A stretch of DNA of 64,000 nucleotides from Temnothorax longispinosus (Eukaryota > Arthropoda > Insecta > Hymenoptera > Formicidae): positions 7,927,224 through 7,991,223 of the forward strand of contig NC_092366.1 of the NCBI RefSeq assembly GCF_030848805.1, given 5' to 3'. The number at the start of each line of letters is the position of its first letter. The first letter of the stretch is position 1. The position numbers and the translations under genes are program-made. The notes under the pieces are model-generated. The model was not told the DNA's origin. It searched no databases and saw nothing but the letters and a program-made list of their open reading frames with translations. This document shows, one piece after another, positions 1-12,100 of this stretch.

Positions 1-1088
1 TATAGTCACCGTCCACATGTTGCTCACTGCGGCCGAACAACTTGAAATGTTAACTTGAAATGTTTCTGTTGATAAATTTTTTAAATGTTTTTATTATTAA
101 GTTTTTATTACATATAATAATTGAAGGCGTTAAACGTCGAGTGCCTATAGCTTTCTCCGGCCGAGTTGGTATATCGGCAGATCGGCGCTTCGGTCACTGG
201 AGAGCCGTTCGCGTCCCGGTCGCTCCGTATATCGAAAAGGTTAAATAGTAGGATAGAAATACCGTAACAGCACAGAAAGAATCTAAGAACAATCTGAGAT
301 TATCGCAAAAGTATATTGCGGTAATTTCAGAAACAATTTTATTACTATTGCGTACTGCGATTGACGAAGTACTTTCTACGAACGTTCGAATTGTCCGCGG
401 TACCTTCTCTCATTTAATTTCACCACGATCGAATGTCTACAGCTTGAGGACAGTTGCAGGAAATGATGAAAACGGAAGGTTTCAATCGATCATTTATATA
501 TACGCAGCCAGTTATGTTAGGTTATTAATTTCATAATTTTACTTTATTATAAATTGATGTTTTTATTAATATAAAAGTTTTTTTTACACATACTACACAA
601 AGCAACGTGTTTGTTACATTTACGGAAAAAAATTTTATAATGTCGCGTTCAGCGAATTCCTCTGTTACACTATCGCGCCATGTATATAATTTCTCTCAAA
701 CGCGGGTATTTCGCGCATCTCATCCCTGCCTCCCTCTCTTATAGCGCGTATCACCGATTAACTAGCGTGCTCGTGAAGAGCCGTGAGCGATAACACAATC
801 AAATTCAGTTCGGAGTCTAATCCATGCATGGCTGCACGTGAAAACGACGACGTCTCATTCCCCTTCGCGACTCGCCAGCTAAGCGTATAGTTTAATAGTA
901 TTACTATATCGCGCGCGCATTCACGTTTTACATTTTCATACGATAATGCAATATGTGTTCCTCTGCGGAATTTCCAGTACAGAAGATACATTTACTGTTC
1001 ACCTTCCGAAACGTAGAAAATAAATACTAAATCAATCAATAAATAATAATCGCAATTATATCGTAATACTCTATTTCTCCTAAGTATG
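1..1088. other. Intergenic, no gene recognised
   Basis: No coding exon, RNA gene or clear repeat could be supported here. The sequence is AT-rich with scattered CpG-containing stretches. Short open frames on both strands show no family resemblance. Confidence 0.5.
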
Positions 1089-1633
1089 TTAAGGGGATCC
1101 TGCAGTGACTGGCGAACTTCCTCGATGTCGATAATGTCAACCTTTCTAATTTTGTTTTCCCTATATCTGTCTTTGTCCAACGAAATGACATCTGTCCTTT
1201 TTTTCGATTGCTCGCCATCTCTCGCAAGATCCGGCAACTACTGTTGCTGCTCTTCTTGTCATTTGCATCCGTATTTGCATTACTAAAATAATTTTTCGAT
1301 GGATCTTTTTTTGTACGCATTGAATCTTACTTCTACTTGCACGATATTATTCCTACATGTTTTCCCAAGGGCAGATGATAAAAATTATGTATGTATAAAC
1401 TGCAGAATTTTTGTTTTAAACAAATATTGTCGTCAGGTGACAGCTGCGTATGTGCCCAAATAAGTAATATTTTTAATTTTTTGGTGTTTTTGATATAAAA
1501 TCGCGTTTTCTACCCTAGATTTTTGTGCGTACTTTAATTCTAGACCAAAAACTTGCAATTCTGTAAAGCCAATTAAAAGATCCATCGAAAAACGATAATG
1601 TCGGTAAATCATACGGCTGCAGGATCCCCTTAA
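1089..1633. mobile_element. TTAA-flanked MITE, copy 1
   Basis: A 545-bp non-coding element is bounded by TTAA and by terminal inverted repeats: it opens with AAGGGGATCCTGCAG and closes with CTGCAGGATCCCCTT. A subterminal inverted motif (TCGATGGATC inside the left part, GATCCATCGA near the right end) adds to the foldback potential. The TTAA target is typical of piggyBac-type transposition, so this is probably a non-autonomous piggyBac-like MITE; that superfamily call is inference because no transposase is present. It abuts a second copy in the same orientation. Confidence 0.75.
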
Positions 1634-2166
1634 GGGGATCCTGCAGTGACTGGCGAACTTCCTCGATGTCGATAATGTCAACCTTTCTAATTTTGTTTTC
1701 CCTATATCTGTCTTTGTCTAACGAAATGACATCTGTCCTTTTTTCGATTGCTCGCCATCTTACACAAGATCCGGTAACTACTGTTGCTGCTCTTCTTGTC
1801 ATCCTGCATCCGTATTTTCATTACTAAAATAATTATTAGATGGATCTTTTTTTGTACGCATTGAATCTTACTTCTACTTACACGATATTATTCCTACATG
1901 TTTTCCCAAGGGTGAATGATAAACATTATGTACGTATAAACTGTAGAATTTTTGTTTTAAGCAAATATTGTCGTCAGGTGACAGCTGTGTATGTGCCCCA
2001 ATAAGTAATATTTTTAATTTTTTGGTGCTTTTGATATAAAATCGCGTTTTCCACCCTAGATTTTTGTGCAGACTTTAATTCTAGACTAAAAACTTGCAAT
2101 TCTGTAAAGCCAATTAAAAGATCCATCGATTAACGATAATGTAACGATAATGCAGGATCTCCTTAA
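1630..2166. mobile_element. TTAA-flanked MITE, copy 2 (tandem with copy 1)
   Basis: This copy matches copy 1 over nearly its whole length, in the same orientation, and shares the TTAA at 1630-1633. The right terminus is degraded: the sequence before the final TTAA (2163-2166) lacks the CATACGGCTG stretch seen in copy 1 and reads GGATCTCC instead of GGATCCCC. No coding capacity is seen. Either one copy inserted into the terminal TTAA of another or the element was duplicated in tandem. Confidence 0.75.
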
Positions 2167-5100
2167 TACGCTATTAAAAAAAAAAAGTCATAGTACCGCA
2201 TGTTTAAATTTATACTTATTTATATATTGGCTTACTACACGGTGGACATTTTTACTATCTTGCAGGAATGTTCGATAATAATCAGATTTCGACACCGTGA
2301 CATTAACGTGTCACGGAATTCACGAGAAATACAAAATTCACGTGAAAGTTTCTGTGCCAATCGGTGATCGATATTGATAGTGGACGCTGTCACGTTAAAG
2401 GAAAAATAAAGCTAGCTTTGTTGCAATCACCGGCCGCTTGAAATATATCTCTCTCTGCCCACCATGTAAATCGGAAAGAAAAAAAGTTTTGAAATGTATA
2501 GGACTGATTAAAAACGCGTAACACGCGATCGACGCGTCTACGAATGTCTAAATGCATCTTACAGTTAAACTTTAACTTTTAGATGCGTGGCCTTCTAATA
2601 GGATAAATTTTCAAATCAAATATCGATAAAAGACAGCGCCGGATCTTTCTTAGAATTTACCTAAGAGGAAAGAAAAGGTCTCAAAGTCCCACGTTTTCAT
2701 ACATCCAAGAGTTAACGATAAAATCGTATTGCATACATTTATATTTGATCCGTTACGCAATCTGCTTTTGTTCGCAAATCAATTCTTCCGTGGGAATCGG
2801 TCCTCTACTGATACCTTTTTCTTCGTCCGAGACGCCTGAGATACAAATGTTTACCACATCGCCTTTTGAGTTTGATTTACTAGTGTCGCACGGTTTTTTT
2901 CCTAGATAAAGAAAAAGAACGTTTTTTAAACGTTTTTTTGTCGAAAAAGTTGTTAAAATAAGCATTCTTAAACGTTAAAAAAATGTTTAATGTTGATAAA
3001 ACATTAATTTTATTAACAACTAAAAGTTGTTATTTTGCCCTTTATTTTGAATTTATCGTGACTTGCTGTTCTATCTCGGATATTTTTAACTGCATTGTAT
3101 GTCATAAGTCGTAGACTTATCAGTGAAGCAAATTTAATCGGCTCGTATATAAACGACCTTTAATCCTTCGCAGAACACGTGTAATTCTGCTGCTTTTGTC
3201 GACAACCGGAGTCTTTTAAGCCAGTAAAGATTTTTTAAGCTGTAATGGTGCCATAAAAAATCTGAAAAAATTCAAGTACACTTTCAAAGGCTTTAAGAAT
3301 CTATTTATACCGTTAAATATGCCTGATTCTTGTTTGGGTTTTTTTTATGAATTCGTAAAATTCAAAATGGAAATATCGATTGGGTCTTGAAAGCCTCACG
3401 TGTTTTGCGAAGGGTTAATCATCGCTAGCAATAAGGAAATACGTTTGCAATTTATCTTGAAATTGCGAATATGTCATTAAACTTCTGGAAAAAGATTCTA
3501 TGGACAGTTAGTGTTGCGCAGGGTTATATTTAATAACAAACGTCGTGCTTGTGGTTAAAATACACGTGTAATTCTAAGAACTGAATACAATAGGCAGTCT
3601 TTTATCAAAAGAAATCAACGAAAAAGGCATACTTTTAAACAGAATGACTTTTACACACTGCAACGCAACGTATATGCTCCCGAAGTGTCCGACTAGAGGT
3701 CAAAGTGAGAAAATTTAATTTGAATTTTATTGTTTACGAAGATTCTTGCGACATATATTGTTCATATAATTTATAAATTACGTATCAAAAGCAACTTGGG
3801 AACGCGGCACCTGTATTCTGGAACTATTTCGATTGTATTCTGATCACGGTCTGTTAGAAGATTGTAATTCTAAAGTTGGAATTCTTTAGTTGTTTTTTAC
3901 ATTTCTTTTCTAGGGAAAACCGAATAATTTCCGAAATCCATTCTAAACAGTTTTATATGCCTTGGAGTGATTTTTACACCTAGTGTCAAAAAAAAATGAA
4001 ACTCCCGTTATGGTAATTTTTTTCGAGAGTCTATATCTACCTTTCAGTTGAAGGTTCCGAGACCCAATCCGCAAACTTTAGAATATGTACATTCATGGGG
4101 TACCGACCTATTAAAACTTGCTAGGGTATAGAACTCACCCTGGGTGATCATTTACGTTACAAAAATTAATAAAGTATGATGAGATTTTATATTATAAATT
4201 TGAAATAATAATATGAGTTTAAATGAGGTTGAGTACATATAATACTTTTATATATGTACCTATATGTTACCGTTAGAACCCGAATTCCGTCAATACCCGA
4301 TTTAACTAGTCAAAACTGGTTTTATCAAAAGCCTTTCGTCAATAGTAAATTACTAATTACAATAGTATTAACTGGTTAATTCTGGAAATAATCAAATGTA
4401 TTTGACAATACCGGTATTCCCTAAAAAATTTTCAGTTAATACCCGTCCTGACGAGTTAAAATCAGTTTTAACGGAGCACACCCTTGGGAAAATTTACTTT
4501 AAATAGTTTAAATAAAGTTAAGGTTTTTAAAAGTAATCTTTAAAATATAAAAGTTTACTTCAGAAATTTTTAGTAATATAAAGTGTGTAAAAAATTAATC
4601 TAAAGTAATCTAAAAAATTTTAAAGTATTTTAAAACTGACTTTGAAATAATCTTAGAAAATAAAAGGTTTTAAAAACTGAATTTAAAATAGCATACAGGT
4701 ACTCTAAAAGAATAGAAAAGTAGCTTTAAAGTAATTTCAATAAATTTTAATCGTAAGAAAACATTAAACTTTAAAGTTTTCCTATGATTCTCGATCTTAA
4801 GTCTAAAGTTACATAGAAGTAAACTTTTAAGAAGATTTATCTCATGTGGTTAACTTTAACGTTTAAAGTTATAAGGTTAAAGTTATAAGATTTACAATTA
4901 TAGAGTATAACTCTTAAGAGTTTATTATTTCCATTGCATCTGGAAATTTTAAAGTGTTCTTAAGTTTTAAAGTAAGACATAAACATTTGTCTTCTTTCAT
5001 ATGTCTCTCCTTATCAAAAAGAGAAGATTTTCTTTAGTTTTTATTATATAGTTTGTTTCCATTGAAACAAGCCGAGTCGCTTCGTATAAGAATTCCAAGT

Positions 5101-5340
5101 CAAAAACAAAATTGTATTAAAGATTTTAATATCAAGCAGCATGTTTTAAAATAATTGCAGTGTTTTAATAAATGGAGCCGCAAATAAGCAATACACTTAG
5201 AAGTAAAAACACAACAACTTTTGTTAGCAATTTTTTAATTTAGGTGTCAAGCATACATAGTTATCATTTTTGCAACTAGTGAACCGAATTATCAAAATTA
5301 TTGCCAATTATTTATTAAAGTTGAATTAATTTGATTATTC
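2167..5340. other. AT-rich intergenic stretch, no gene
   Basis: No gene is recognised. Two minor structures are visible: a short hairpin at 2294-2315 (CCGTGAC paired with GTCACGG), and a region at about 4490-4990 where TTTAAAGT-like words recur many times on both strands, suggesting an old decayed simple or tandem repeat. Confidence 0.45.
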
Positions 5341-6165
5341 TCCTATCATAATAAATAAAAATTAAGTGAGCAAGTAAAAACTTGCACTTTGCTTTCTCAT
5401 AGTTTTTAAGTGTGCAAGTACACGGAGAGAACTTTTTGTTATATTTTACTCTTCAATTCACTACAAACTTGGGACAACTTGGCAACCAAGGAATTTTAAA
5501 AATACAAAAGACATTTTACAAACAACGTGATAAAAATTACCAAGCAGATTGGTAAATTTTGAAAAATTATTGAAATTTCCTAGATATATCTGAGTAAAAT
5601 TAATCAAACATACTTTATATTTTAATGTAATAGATATTAATATTTTTATTATGATAGATATTAATCAGAATAGCTCGCATAAAATTCTTGGTTGGTACAT
5701 GTTGTCTTACAACTACCATGACTTCAGGGTAAATTTTAAGAGAAAATTCTCTCCGTGTAGAAACCTGCACATTGCTTCCTCATAGTTTTTAAGTGGGCAA
5801 GTAGAAACTTGCACATTGCTTTCTCATAATTTTTAAGTATGCAAATTATAAATTTGAACATTACTTCCTCACAGTTTTTAAGTATGCAAATTATAAATTT
5901 CAACATTACTTCCTTACAGTTTTTAAGTATGCAAATTATAAATTTGCACATTGCTTAATCAACACTTTATTTCGCTCATAAAACTTTCTCTTATGAGGAA
6001 GCCTGTTTTTTTATGCATAATTATTATTAGGTATTTATTAATTTGCCTTCCTCATAGAGGAAGCTTTATAAGCGAAACAAAATGTTGATTAAGCAATGTG
6101 CAAATTTATAATTTGCATACTTAAAAACTATGAGGAAGCAATGTGCAAGTTTCTACTTGCACACT
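5341..6165. repeat. 44-45 bp tandem array arranged as a foldback
   Basis: Units of 44-45 bp built round the words TTGCACATTGCTTCCTCATAG and TTTTTAAGTATGCAAA recur at about 5381, 5764, 5808, 5853, 5898 and 5943. Reverse-complement units lie at about 6099 and 6143, so the array folds on itself round a centre near 6020-6050. Arms are unequal (about six units against two). The first gap, between 5381 and 5764, is explained by a 337-bp MITE at 5421-5757. No coding potential. Confidence 0.7.
5421..5757. mobile_element. TA-flanked MITE with CACGGAGAGAA ends
   Basis: Ends are CACGGAGAGAAC on the left and its near-exact reverse complement TTCTCTCCGTG on the right, flanked by TA on both sides (5419-5420 and 5758-5759). 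Removing it and one TA rejoins a unit of the surrounding 44-45 bp repeat, so the insertion is younger than the array. The termini resemble the CACTGAGAAA-type ends of elements at 59068, 63123 and 63570. No ORF. Confidence 0.7.
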
Positions 6166-7044
6166 TTTTTTATTGTGATAAACTTTATTGCGACTAATAT
6201 CTGTTATATTAATATCTGTTATCCTATTACAAAAATCAATTAAATAATTAATGTTTTTACTGAAATGATCCCTACTAATTGCGGATATTTCTTATTTCCA
6301 TTTTGTTCAATCGGTTAGTTAATTCTTCCACGGCAGTAATGTGCAACTTTCTAATTTGCACATTTTTAAATTATTTTTTAAAATTCTGTATTGCGTTGTA
6401 TTTTGGCACTCAAATAAGGTAGTACAATCCTTTTATTTACTCTCATTTTGATAAAAATTTATACATTGTTTTTGATTTTAAGGAAGTTTTAATTTTTCCA
6501 CAGTATAAATGTCTGTGGGTTTTCTAATTTCCACAAATTTTGAGATAATGGGTCATTTTTTTTGTTTTTTGTTAGAGGATTTTTTTTAAATATGTAATAT
6601 TTAAAAAGAAATTGTGCATTTAATATAAACGGTGCTCGAAGTTCTAACATTCGCAAATTTTAAGATACTGTTTTTTTTTTTTCGTTAGAGGAAGAAAATG
6701 CTTACGCATACCGTAGGGCCGGTCCCCAAGGTTATGCCGGATTTATTCACCGGTTAAAAACCTCCCCCGGCCCCCAACCCCATAACTATCAATCCCATAA
6801 TATCAAATCCCCGGTAATTTAGTATATATTCACTTAATTTGCACGATTCCTTATATATGCATATTGTAGGACACACTACTGCTTTCCGTTTTGTAAAATA
6901 ATAAATTTCCGTGTTAACTTTCGATATCTATTTAATTAGCAGCGTATTTTTTATTATGATAAAATTTACTTTACTAAGCGTATAATGCAGGTTGTTGAAC
7001 TGAGCATATTTTTTGTTGATTTCTGCTCGGTCGATACATTTTAT
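6166..7044. other. AT-rich stretch, no gene
   Basis: No gene is recognised. A C/G-rich patch at about 6715-6785 stands out from its surroundings but carries no motif I can name. Confidence 0.4.
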
Positions 7045-7190
7045 AATATACTGCGTTTAACGCAGAATGCATTTTTATAATAATTACGGCGTTCGCGCAG
7101 AATGCATTTTCATAATAATCATTGCACCTAGCACAGATTGCATTTTCACAATGTTACTACGCTCCGCGCAGAATGCATTTTCATAATATT
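7045..7190. repeat. Short tandem repeat (about 35-46 bp unit, four copies)
   Basis: The words GCGCAGAATGCATTTTCATAAT or close variants occur four times in succession (about 7060, 7095, 7129, 7168), separated by diverged spacers. The array lies immediately beside the Helitron-like coding remnant and may be part of the same dead element; that link is inference. Confidence 0.6.
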
Positions 7191-7196
7191 CCCTGC

Positions 7197-7541
7197 TTAC
7201 CTTCTTTTATCTTGTTTTGGATCTTTTTTAAACGACAACATCAAATTTGGTGCTTGAGTACCCTGAGGATTTAGATCTATTTCTATCTGACGTATCATCT
7301 TAAACGTCCTCGCTAATAAATTGTCATGCTCCATGAGAATTGTCAACTCTCTCATCAGACTTGCATCACAGCTTTTATTTGCTTTCTTTTTTAATTTTTG
7401 ATTTACAGCTTCTTCAGTATCCATAAAATAAAACTGTGCAAAACGTGGACCCAAGTAGCAAAGATGACGTCTTAATAACGTCTTAATGACGTACGTTACA
7501 TGTTGCATTGTGTTTGCTGGGGATGAACCAGATCTGGTCAT
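7197..7541 (-). pseudogene. Helitron helicase-like domain remnant
   Basis: The minus-strand reading frame (about 114 codons) contains FAQFYFMDTEEAVNQKL, then a Leu-rich stretch, LLARTFKMIRQIE, and a C-terminal LMLSFKKDP. This order matches the region of Helitron Rep/helicase proteins where a YFYDTDEAV-like motif is followed by NPFAQSFKMLREV-like sequence. Only this segment is present; the HUH Rep motifs and the helicase domain of a Helitron (normally well over 1000 residues) are absent nearby. It is therefore a fragment without transposition function. The frame's first Met is arbitrary; homology starts about 35 codons in. Confidence 0.6.
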
Positions 7542-7862
7542 ATCTAGCTCGGCAGATCTAATTCTTTTTTCTCAGGCAGGATTTCTTCGTATGTCATAAT
7601 AGTCTTTGCCAACGTAGCCTAATAATGGCGTGATTTCGCCTCTCGATTCTTTGTATCATTTCCGCTTCTAGCTGTCATTTGTACTGTTTCTACTTCTGTC
7701 TTTTGTATCTTATAATTTCCTACTCAACAATATAATTGTAAATGTAATGTTACCCAGATAGCAACATGTCTGCATTGTTGCTAGCATGTTGCCGACAACA
7801 TAGTATGTGTTGCTATCAGAATTATGGCAACTTAAGTCCGCATTTGTCGGCAAGTTGATGCA
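7542..7862. other. No gene; short AACATG/TTGC-rich repeat-like stretch
   Basis: Between about 7751 and 7860 the words GCAACATG, TTGCTA and GTTGCC recur on both strands, suggesting a small inverted-repeat element end, but borders cannot be set. Confidence 0.35.
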
Positions 7863-8374
7863 GTAGGCAAACATGAAGGAAAAAATAACGATAGGAAAAT
7901 TTGAAACGTATCGAGATCATTGCTTACCTGCCGATGGAACCGTCAGTATTCAGTTTTCTCTTATTCTAATTTTAGAGGTTATTTTAGACTTTAGATGTCA
8001 ATAATATACGTCACGCAGACAGTCGTTCTACATATTTGTGCATTTAAAGTCGCTTGATAATTTTACATACAATTAAAATTACGTTCAATGTACCAGATAT
8101 CAAAGGTCAGTGAATATATTCCCTGATCTTTGACATCTGGTACATTGTATGTTAATTTTAATTGTATGTAAAATTATCAAGCGACTTTAAATGCACAAAT
8201 ATGTAGAACGACTGTCTGCGTGATTATACGTATATTATTGACGTCTAAAGTCTAAAATAGCCTCTAAAATTAGAATAAGAGAAAACCGAATACTGACGGT
8301 TCCATCGGCAGGTAAGCTGATTTCAATAAGTTTCAAATTTTCCTATCGTTATTTTTTCTTTCATGTTTGCCTAC
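7863..8374. mobile_element. 512-bp hairpin MITE
   Basis: The left half is reverse-complementary to the right half almost end to end, with the centre near 8115-8122. The outer ends read GTAGGCAAACATGAA and TTCATGTTTGCCTAC. The arms (about 245 bp each) differ by scattered substitutions and small indels, so the foldback is old or has diverged since insertion. No convincing target duplication is visible and there is no ORF. The DNA transposon superfamily is not identifiable from the ends alone. Confidence 0.75.
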
Positions 8375-9741
8375 ATGACTAAAAGAGATCGAGAAATTGA
8401 AAGAAAACTTTCAGATGACAAAATCCAAACAAACAAGGCACATGCAACTACGTTTTTATCAACTTTCTGATCCGCGGCAATAAACCTGGCAACACGACGC
8501 GCCAAGAAGCCTTTAAATTCAAGAAAAGATTAACACAAAATTTTATTATATTGAACGAGCAGTCCGAGAACTGCTCGTGCAATGGTTTTTGATAGATAAA
8601 AACGGAGTCCGGGACGTGAGTTTCTAAAAATTCTGTAACCGTTACAAGCCTGTAACGGAAAATTTTATTTGTTTAAACTTACCTTAAAGATATATGTGCG
8701 CGAATGGCCGAAGGAGTTTGTGAGAGGAGAAGGAATCTCAAATCAATAGTGAGTGTTCTTTTAAAAAGTCAATGTCTATAATGAAATTAAGTATTTACAC
8801 TATTTACAAAGTTTATAGCGCGGACCACGGAAATCGCGCGTGCGAAGGCGCGCGAGAAAGGCGTGTTTGCGCGAAGCAGACGCGGGCAAATGCGCGCGGA
8901 AGAGGCCGTCACTCGACGCACGAGTTCAGTATAGCAAGCAGCGAGAGAACATTCAAATACACGGAATTGGGAATTTCGACTAGTTCACTCAGCGTACTGT
9001 TATCGAGTGGGGTCTCGCGCTCGGAAGTCCGGGGCTTGATCTCCACAACTTTAGAATTTTCGCGAATTCTCCGGACTCCCGGTAACAAGACGAAAATTCT
9101 GTTGAGCCAATCAGCGGCCGACACTCCGACAGTTTCGTATTTAACGAATGTCAAGTTTCTCTCGAGTTCGGCCATCGATCAGCTGTTTGGAAACATTGCT
9201 CGCCCACTTTGTCCTTGGCGTATGCCTCGCTCCCCGAAACAAAGGAGCGGAGTCGGTGTAGGCAAAAACTGAGCTGTTATTCTGCCCTTCTAGTTTACCA
9301 AGAAATATGCGGATATTTCGGCGAACGAATGTATTCTTAGCATGGAATTTAGCCGATTTTAAACCGAAGGGCAGAATTAGGCTGAAATGATTTAAAGGAA
9401 TTTCGCTGTATTAATTCGCCAGTTTTGTTCGATCGCGAACAATATAAGACTATGCGTTGTCTGTTAACACACAAAAACACGGTCGTGAGATAAACCGAGG
9501 ACCAAGAACCCTAATAAAAGATAAATCAGAAATAAATGAAAAAAATTAATGAGTCACTGGAAAAAGCAATAGCTTGAACTCCCAAAATAAGACGGTGGCG
9601 GCTTTACGATAAGACTCGTCAGTGGACAGTCGTAAAAATTGATAACTATACCTAGCTCACCAATAGATAGGCGAAAACTCAAATCTACATCTTGGATAAA
9701 AACATTCTACTAACCAAAATTTTTGAAACAGAAACCTGATA
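8375..9741. other. Unassigned region with a CpG-rich core
   Basis: About 8810-9270 is much more CpG-rich than its flanks and is open on both strands for 88-166 codons. No domain or conserved motif is recognisable in either translation, and GC-rich sequence yields such open frames by chance. It could be an LTR or an old transposon segment, but no termini were found. Confidence 0.35.
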
Positions 9742-10254
9742 CACTACCCTCCATAAGTTTGGAAACACTCTATGATAGATGCCGTACGTGCGACTATTTA
9801 CAGATAAATTTATCTGTAAATAGTCGCACGGCAGCGATCTGTGCAGATTTTTGGTATGAATATATCGTAAGACGTTCAAATAATCATATATATTTCCACC
9901 TGGGACACTTGCAACACTTGTACATGCCGAAAAAATGTCGGATGATTATTTCGCGACACCGAAGTGCTCGGAGTTGAATTTGTTGAACAGCGAATCACAA
10001 GTCACAGGTGCACCTTTGGAAAGTTCTCCAGCAAGAATGGAAACGTATCCCGACTGAACTCCAAAAGTTGATCAACCGTATGCCGAGAATATGCAAGGCA
10101 GTCATTAAAGCAAAAGGTGTGGTTATTTTGAGGAATGTAAAAATTAATGGAAATTCTTTATTTTAAAAGCCTGTTGGATAACATATGTACTATTATGTAC
10201 TATTTTCTGTATATTGCATTTTATAGAGTGTTTCCAAACTTATGGAGGGTAGTG
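9742..10254 (+). mobile_element. Tc1-like element remnant
   Basis: Terminal inverted repeats of about 30 bp lie at 9742 (CACTACCCTCCATAAG) and ending at 10254, each flanked by TA, as in the Tc1/mariner superfamily. Before the right end, a plus-strand frame reads LWKVLQQEWKRIP, then RMPRICKAVIKAKG, the characteristic C-terminal end of Tc1 transposases. The 513-bp body is far shorter than a 1.3-1.6 kb autonomous element, and the DDE catalytic core and DNA-binding domain are missing, so it is inactive. A 44-bp perfect palindrome sits near the left end. Confidence 0.75.
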
Positions 10255-10258
10255 TACA

Positions 10259-10593
10259 TGTTACGACCAAATCCATCCCTTGAACTCTCTATATAAACTC
10301 TCCTATATAAACCGTAACATTGCGGGACTCGCTCTTTTCACCCGGTTCATCTCTTAGCTCAACTTCTCTTCAGCCGGTTCATATCTTCAGCTTCAGTTTC
10401 TCTTCAAATCTTCAGTTTAACTTTGCCACCTCTTCCGTTCAGTTCATTTTCCTTATTTTCCGTTTTACGAACATTGTCGTATTCAAGTCCGAGTTTCAAG
10501 TTAAATTCTGTGCGTGAACTTAAACTCACTGAGTACCAACGAAAGCCACTACACACAGGACCCCAAAGAGATCCAGCCAGATAGAACGTAACA
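10259..10593 (+). mobile_element. Candidate solo LTR
   Basis: The segment starts with TGTTACG and ends with the inverted CGTAACA, as LTRs do (TG...CA). It has TATA-like boxes (CTATATAAAC, CCTATATAAACC) 35-60 bp in, followed by a pyrimidine-rich stretch. It lies two bases beyond the right TA of the Tc1-like remnant. I see no matching second LTR, primer-binding site or polyprotein, and no clear target duplication, so the call is tentative. Confidence 0.4.
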
Positions 10594-12100
10594 CATCAAC
10601 AGGTAGTAAGTCTTTATTATTATTACCATCATCATCATCATCATCGTCATCATCACTATTTTCCTTTCTTCTCAAATGAGCTATCAGACTCTCAAATCTT
10701 CACACATATTTTAAGTTTTTAATTTAACCATCTAACTTTTTCTATTGCACTTTCACCCTTGTACCTTCTGGTTAGTATATCAACGTCGACAGACTCGTAT
10801 TATTTTCTCAACATTGCGGATTTGTTCGATCAATGTAATCGCTGTCGGCATCCGAATTCATGTCAACTCATTCCCGCCATCGCGGAATCGGACGATCTGT
10901 GTGATCGTTGACGTCTGCCTAGCTGACCCTCCCCACTTAACCATAACTTAATGAAAAAATTATATAATCTCAGTAAACAAGAAGTCCTCTTAAAACTCTC
11001 TTCAAGATAACTTTTGAAAAATAAAAGATGTCTTTCAAGACACCCGGGAAAAAAGGATTAGATCTAGCTAGATCAAATTATATCTCGGCAGATCAAATTA
11101 TCCTAGATAGCCAAGCGTTCTTTGGCATAAAAAAGTAAATAGTTGTTTGACATGAGTTTTCCTTCAGTTGTTATCATACTGCTGTCACCGGGGCAATAGT
11201 AATTTCGTTTAGAGCAACTTAAAAGCATTATGCAAACGATTGCCTGCGCAAACGAGCGGAAAGCTTGTAGCATATATATGTGCTTATTGTCATAAAAGTT
11301 GCCACAATCTGTTGGCAACCGTTTTCGTAAAATATTTAGTTCCCATTTTCGGCAATAAAATGGAAATATGTGTAGGCAGCTATAGCCAATGGCTTAAAGC
11401 CTTTCTACTGCATGGATCTTCGAGAGAGGGACCCAAATAGGGATCCTGGGTGGAGGGACACTGATTATAAAGCCTATCTTAAGATATCGGACCCTGAATT
11501 TTTGTTGGGGTGGTCGCCACTCCATGTGGCCTCGAAGGATTAAAGTGGATGAACAATAACGAATTATGATAGATATTCTATCTTGGACTTTTGTTCTATA
11601 ATTCTGCAAGACACATTGAGAAGATTACTGTCGATTGTAATCAGCGGGAATGGTGAAGGGCCTCTATTTGATCCGTTTTTACTGAATTAAATTTTATTTG
11701 AATTATTAAATTTAGAAAAAAAATATATATATGTGTATAGTGCGTTATGATTCCTGCGAATCAAATTAGCGGAAAAATTGATCGGTGTTGCAACCCTTTC
11801 AATTTAAAGCACTATTTAAAAAAAAAAGCCTTACGATGTCCTTCACCTACAATGATAAAAAAATTCCAACGTTACGCAGCGATTATTTACTATGTGGTGT
11901 GGTAATTGTGGGGAAAAAATTCTATTGTCGGATGATTCATCAAGGTTTTCTAGTAAGCTCTCAATAATTATTCTTATATGCTTTCTTCTCATTATTAACA
12001 TTATTTTTTAACAAAGAATATTTGGAAATAAATTATTTACTAACTATTTAGTTTACTTCATTATTTGTTTCATTTATTTTAAGTCGATGATCGAGACGAA
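10594..12100. other. No confirmed gene; possible transposon debris
   Basis: An (ATC)n-like tract occurs at about 10624-10650. A minus-strand frame at 11103-11318 ends in EGKLMSNNYLLFYAKERLAI, which looks protein-like, but I cannot place it in a family. The rest shows no feature I can support. Confidence 0.35.

Noticed and set aside
8772..9272. 166-codon plus-strand frame
   Set aside because: No recognisable domain, an overlapping 88-codon minus frame in the same CpG-rich block, and no exon-like borders.
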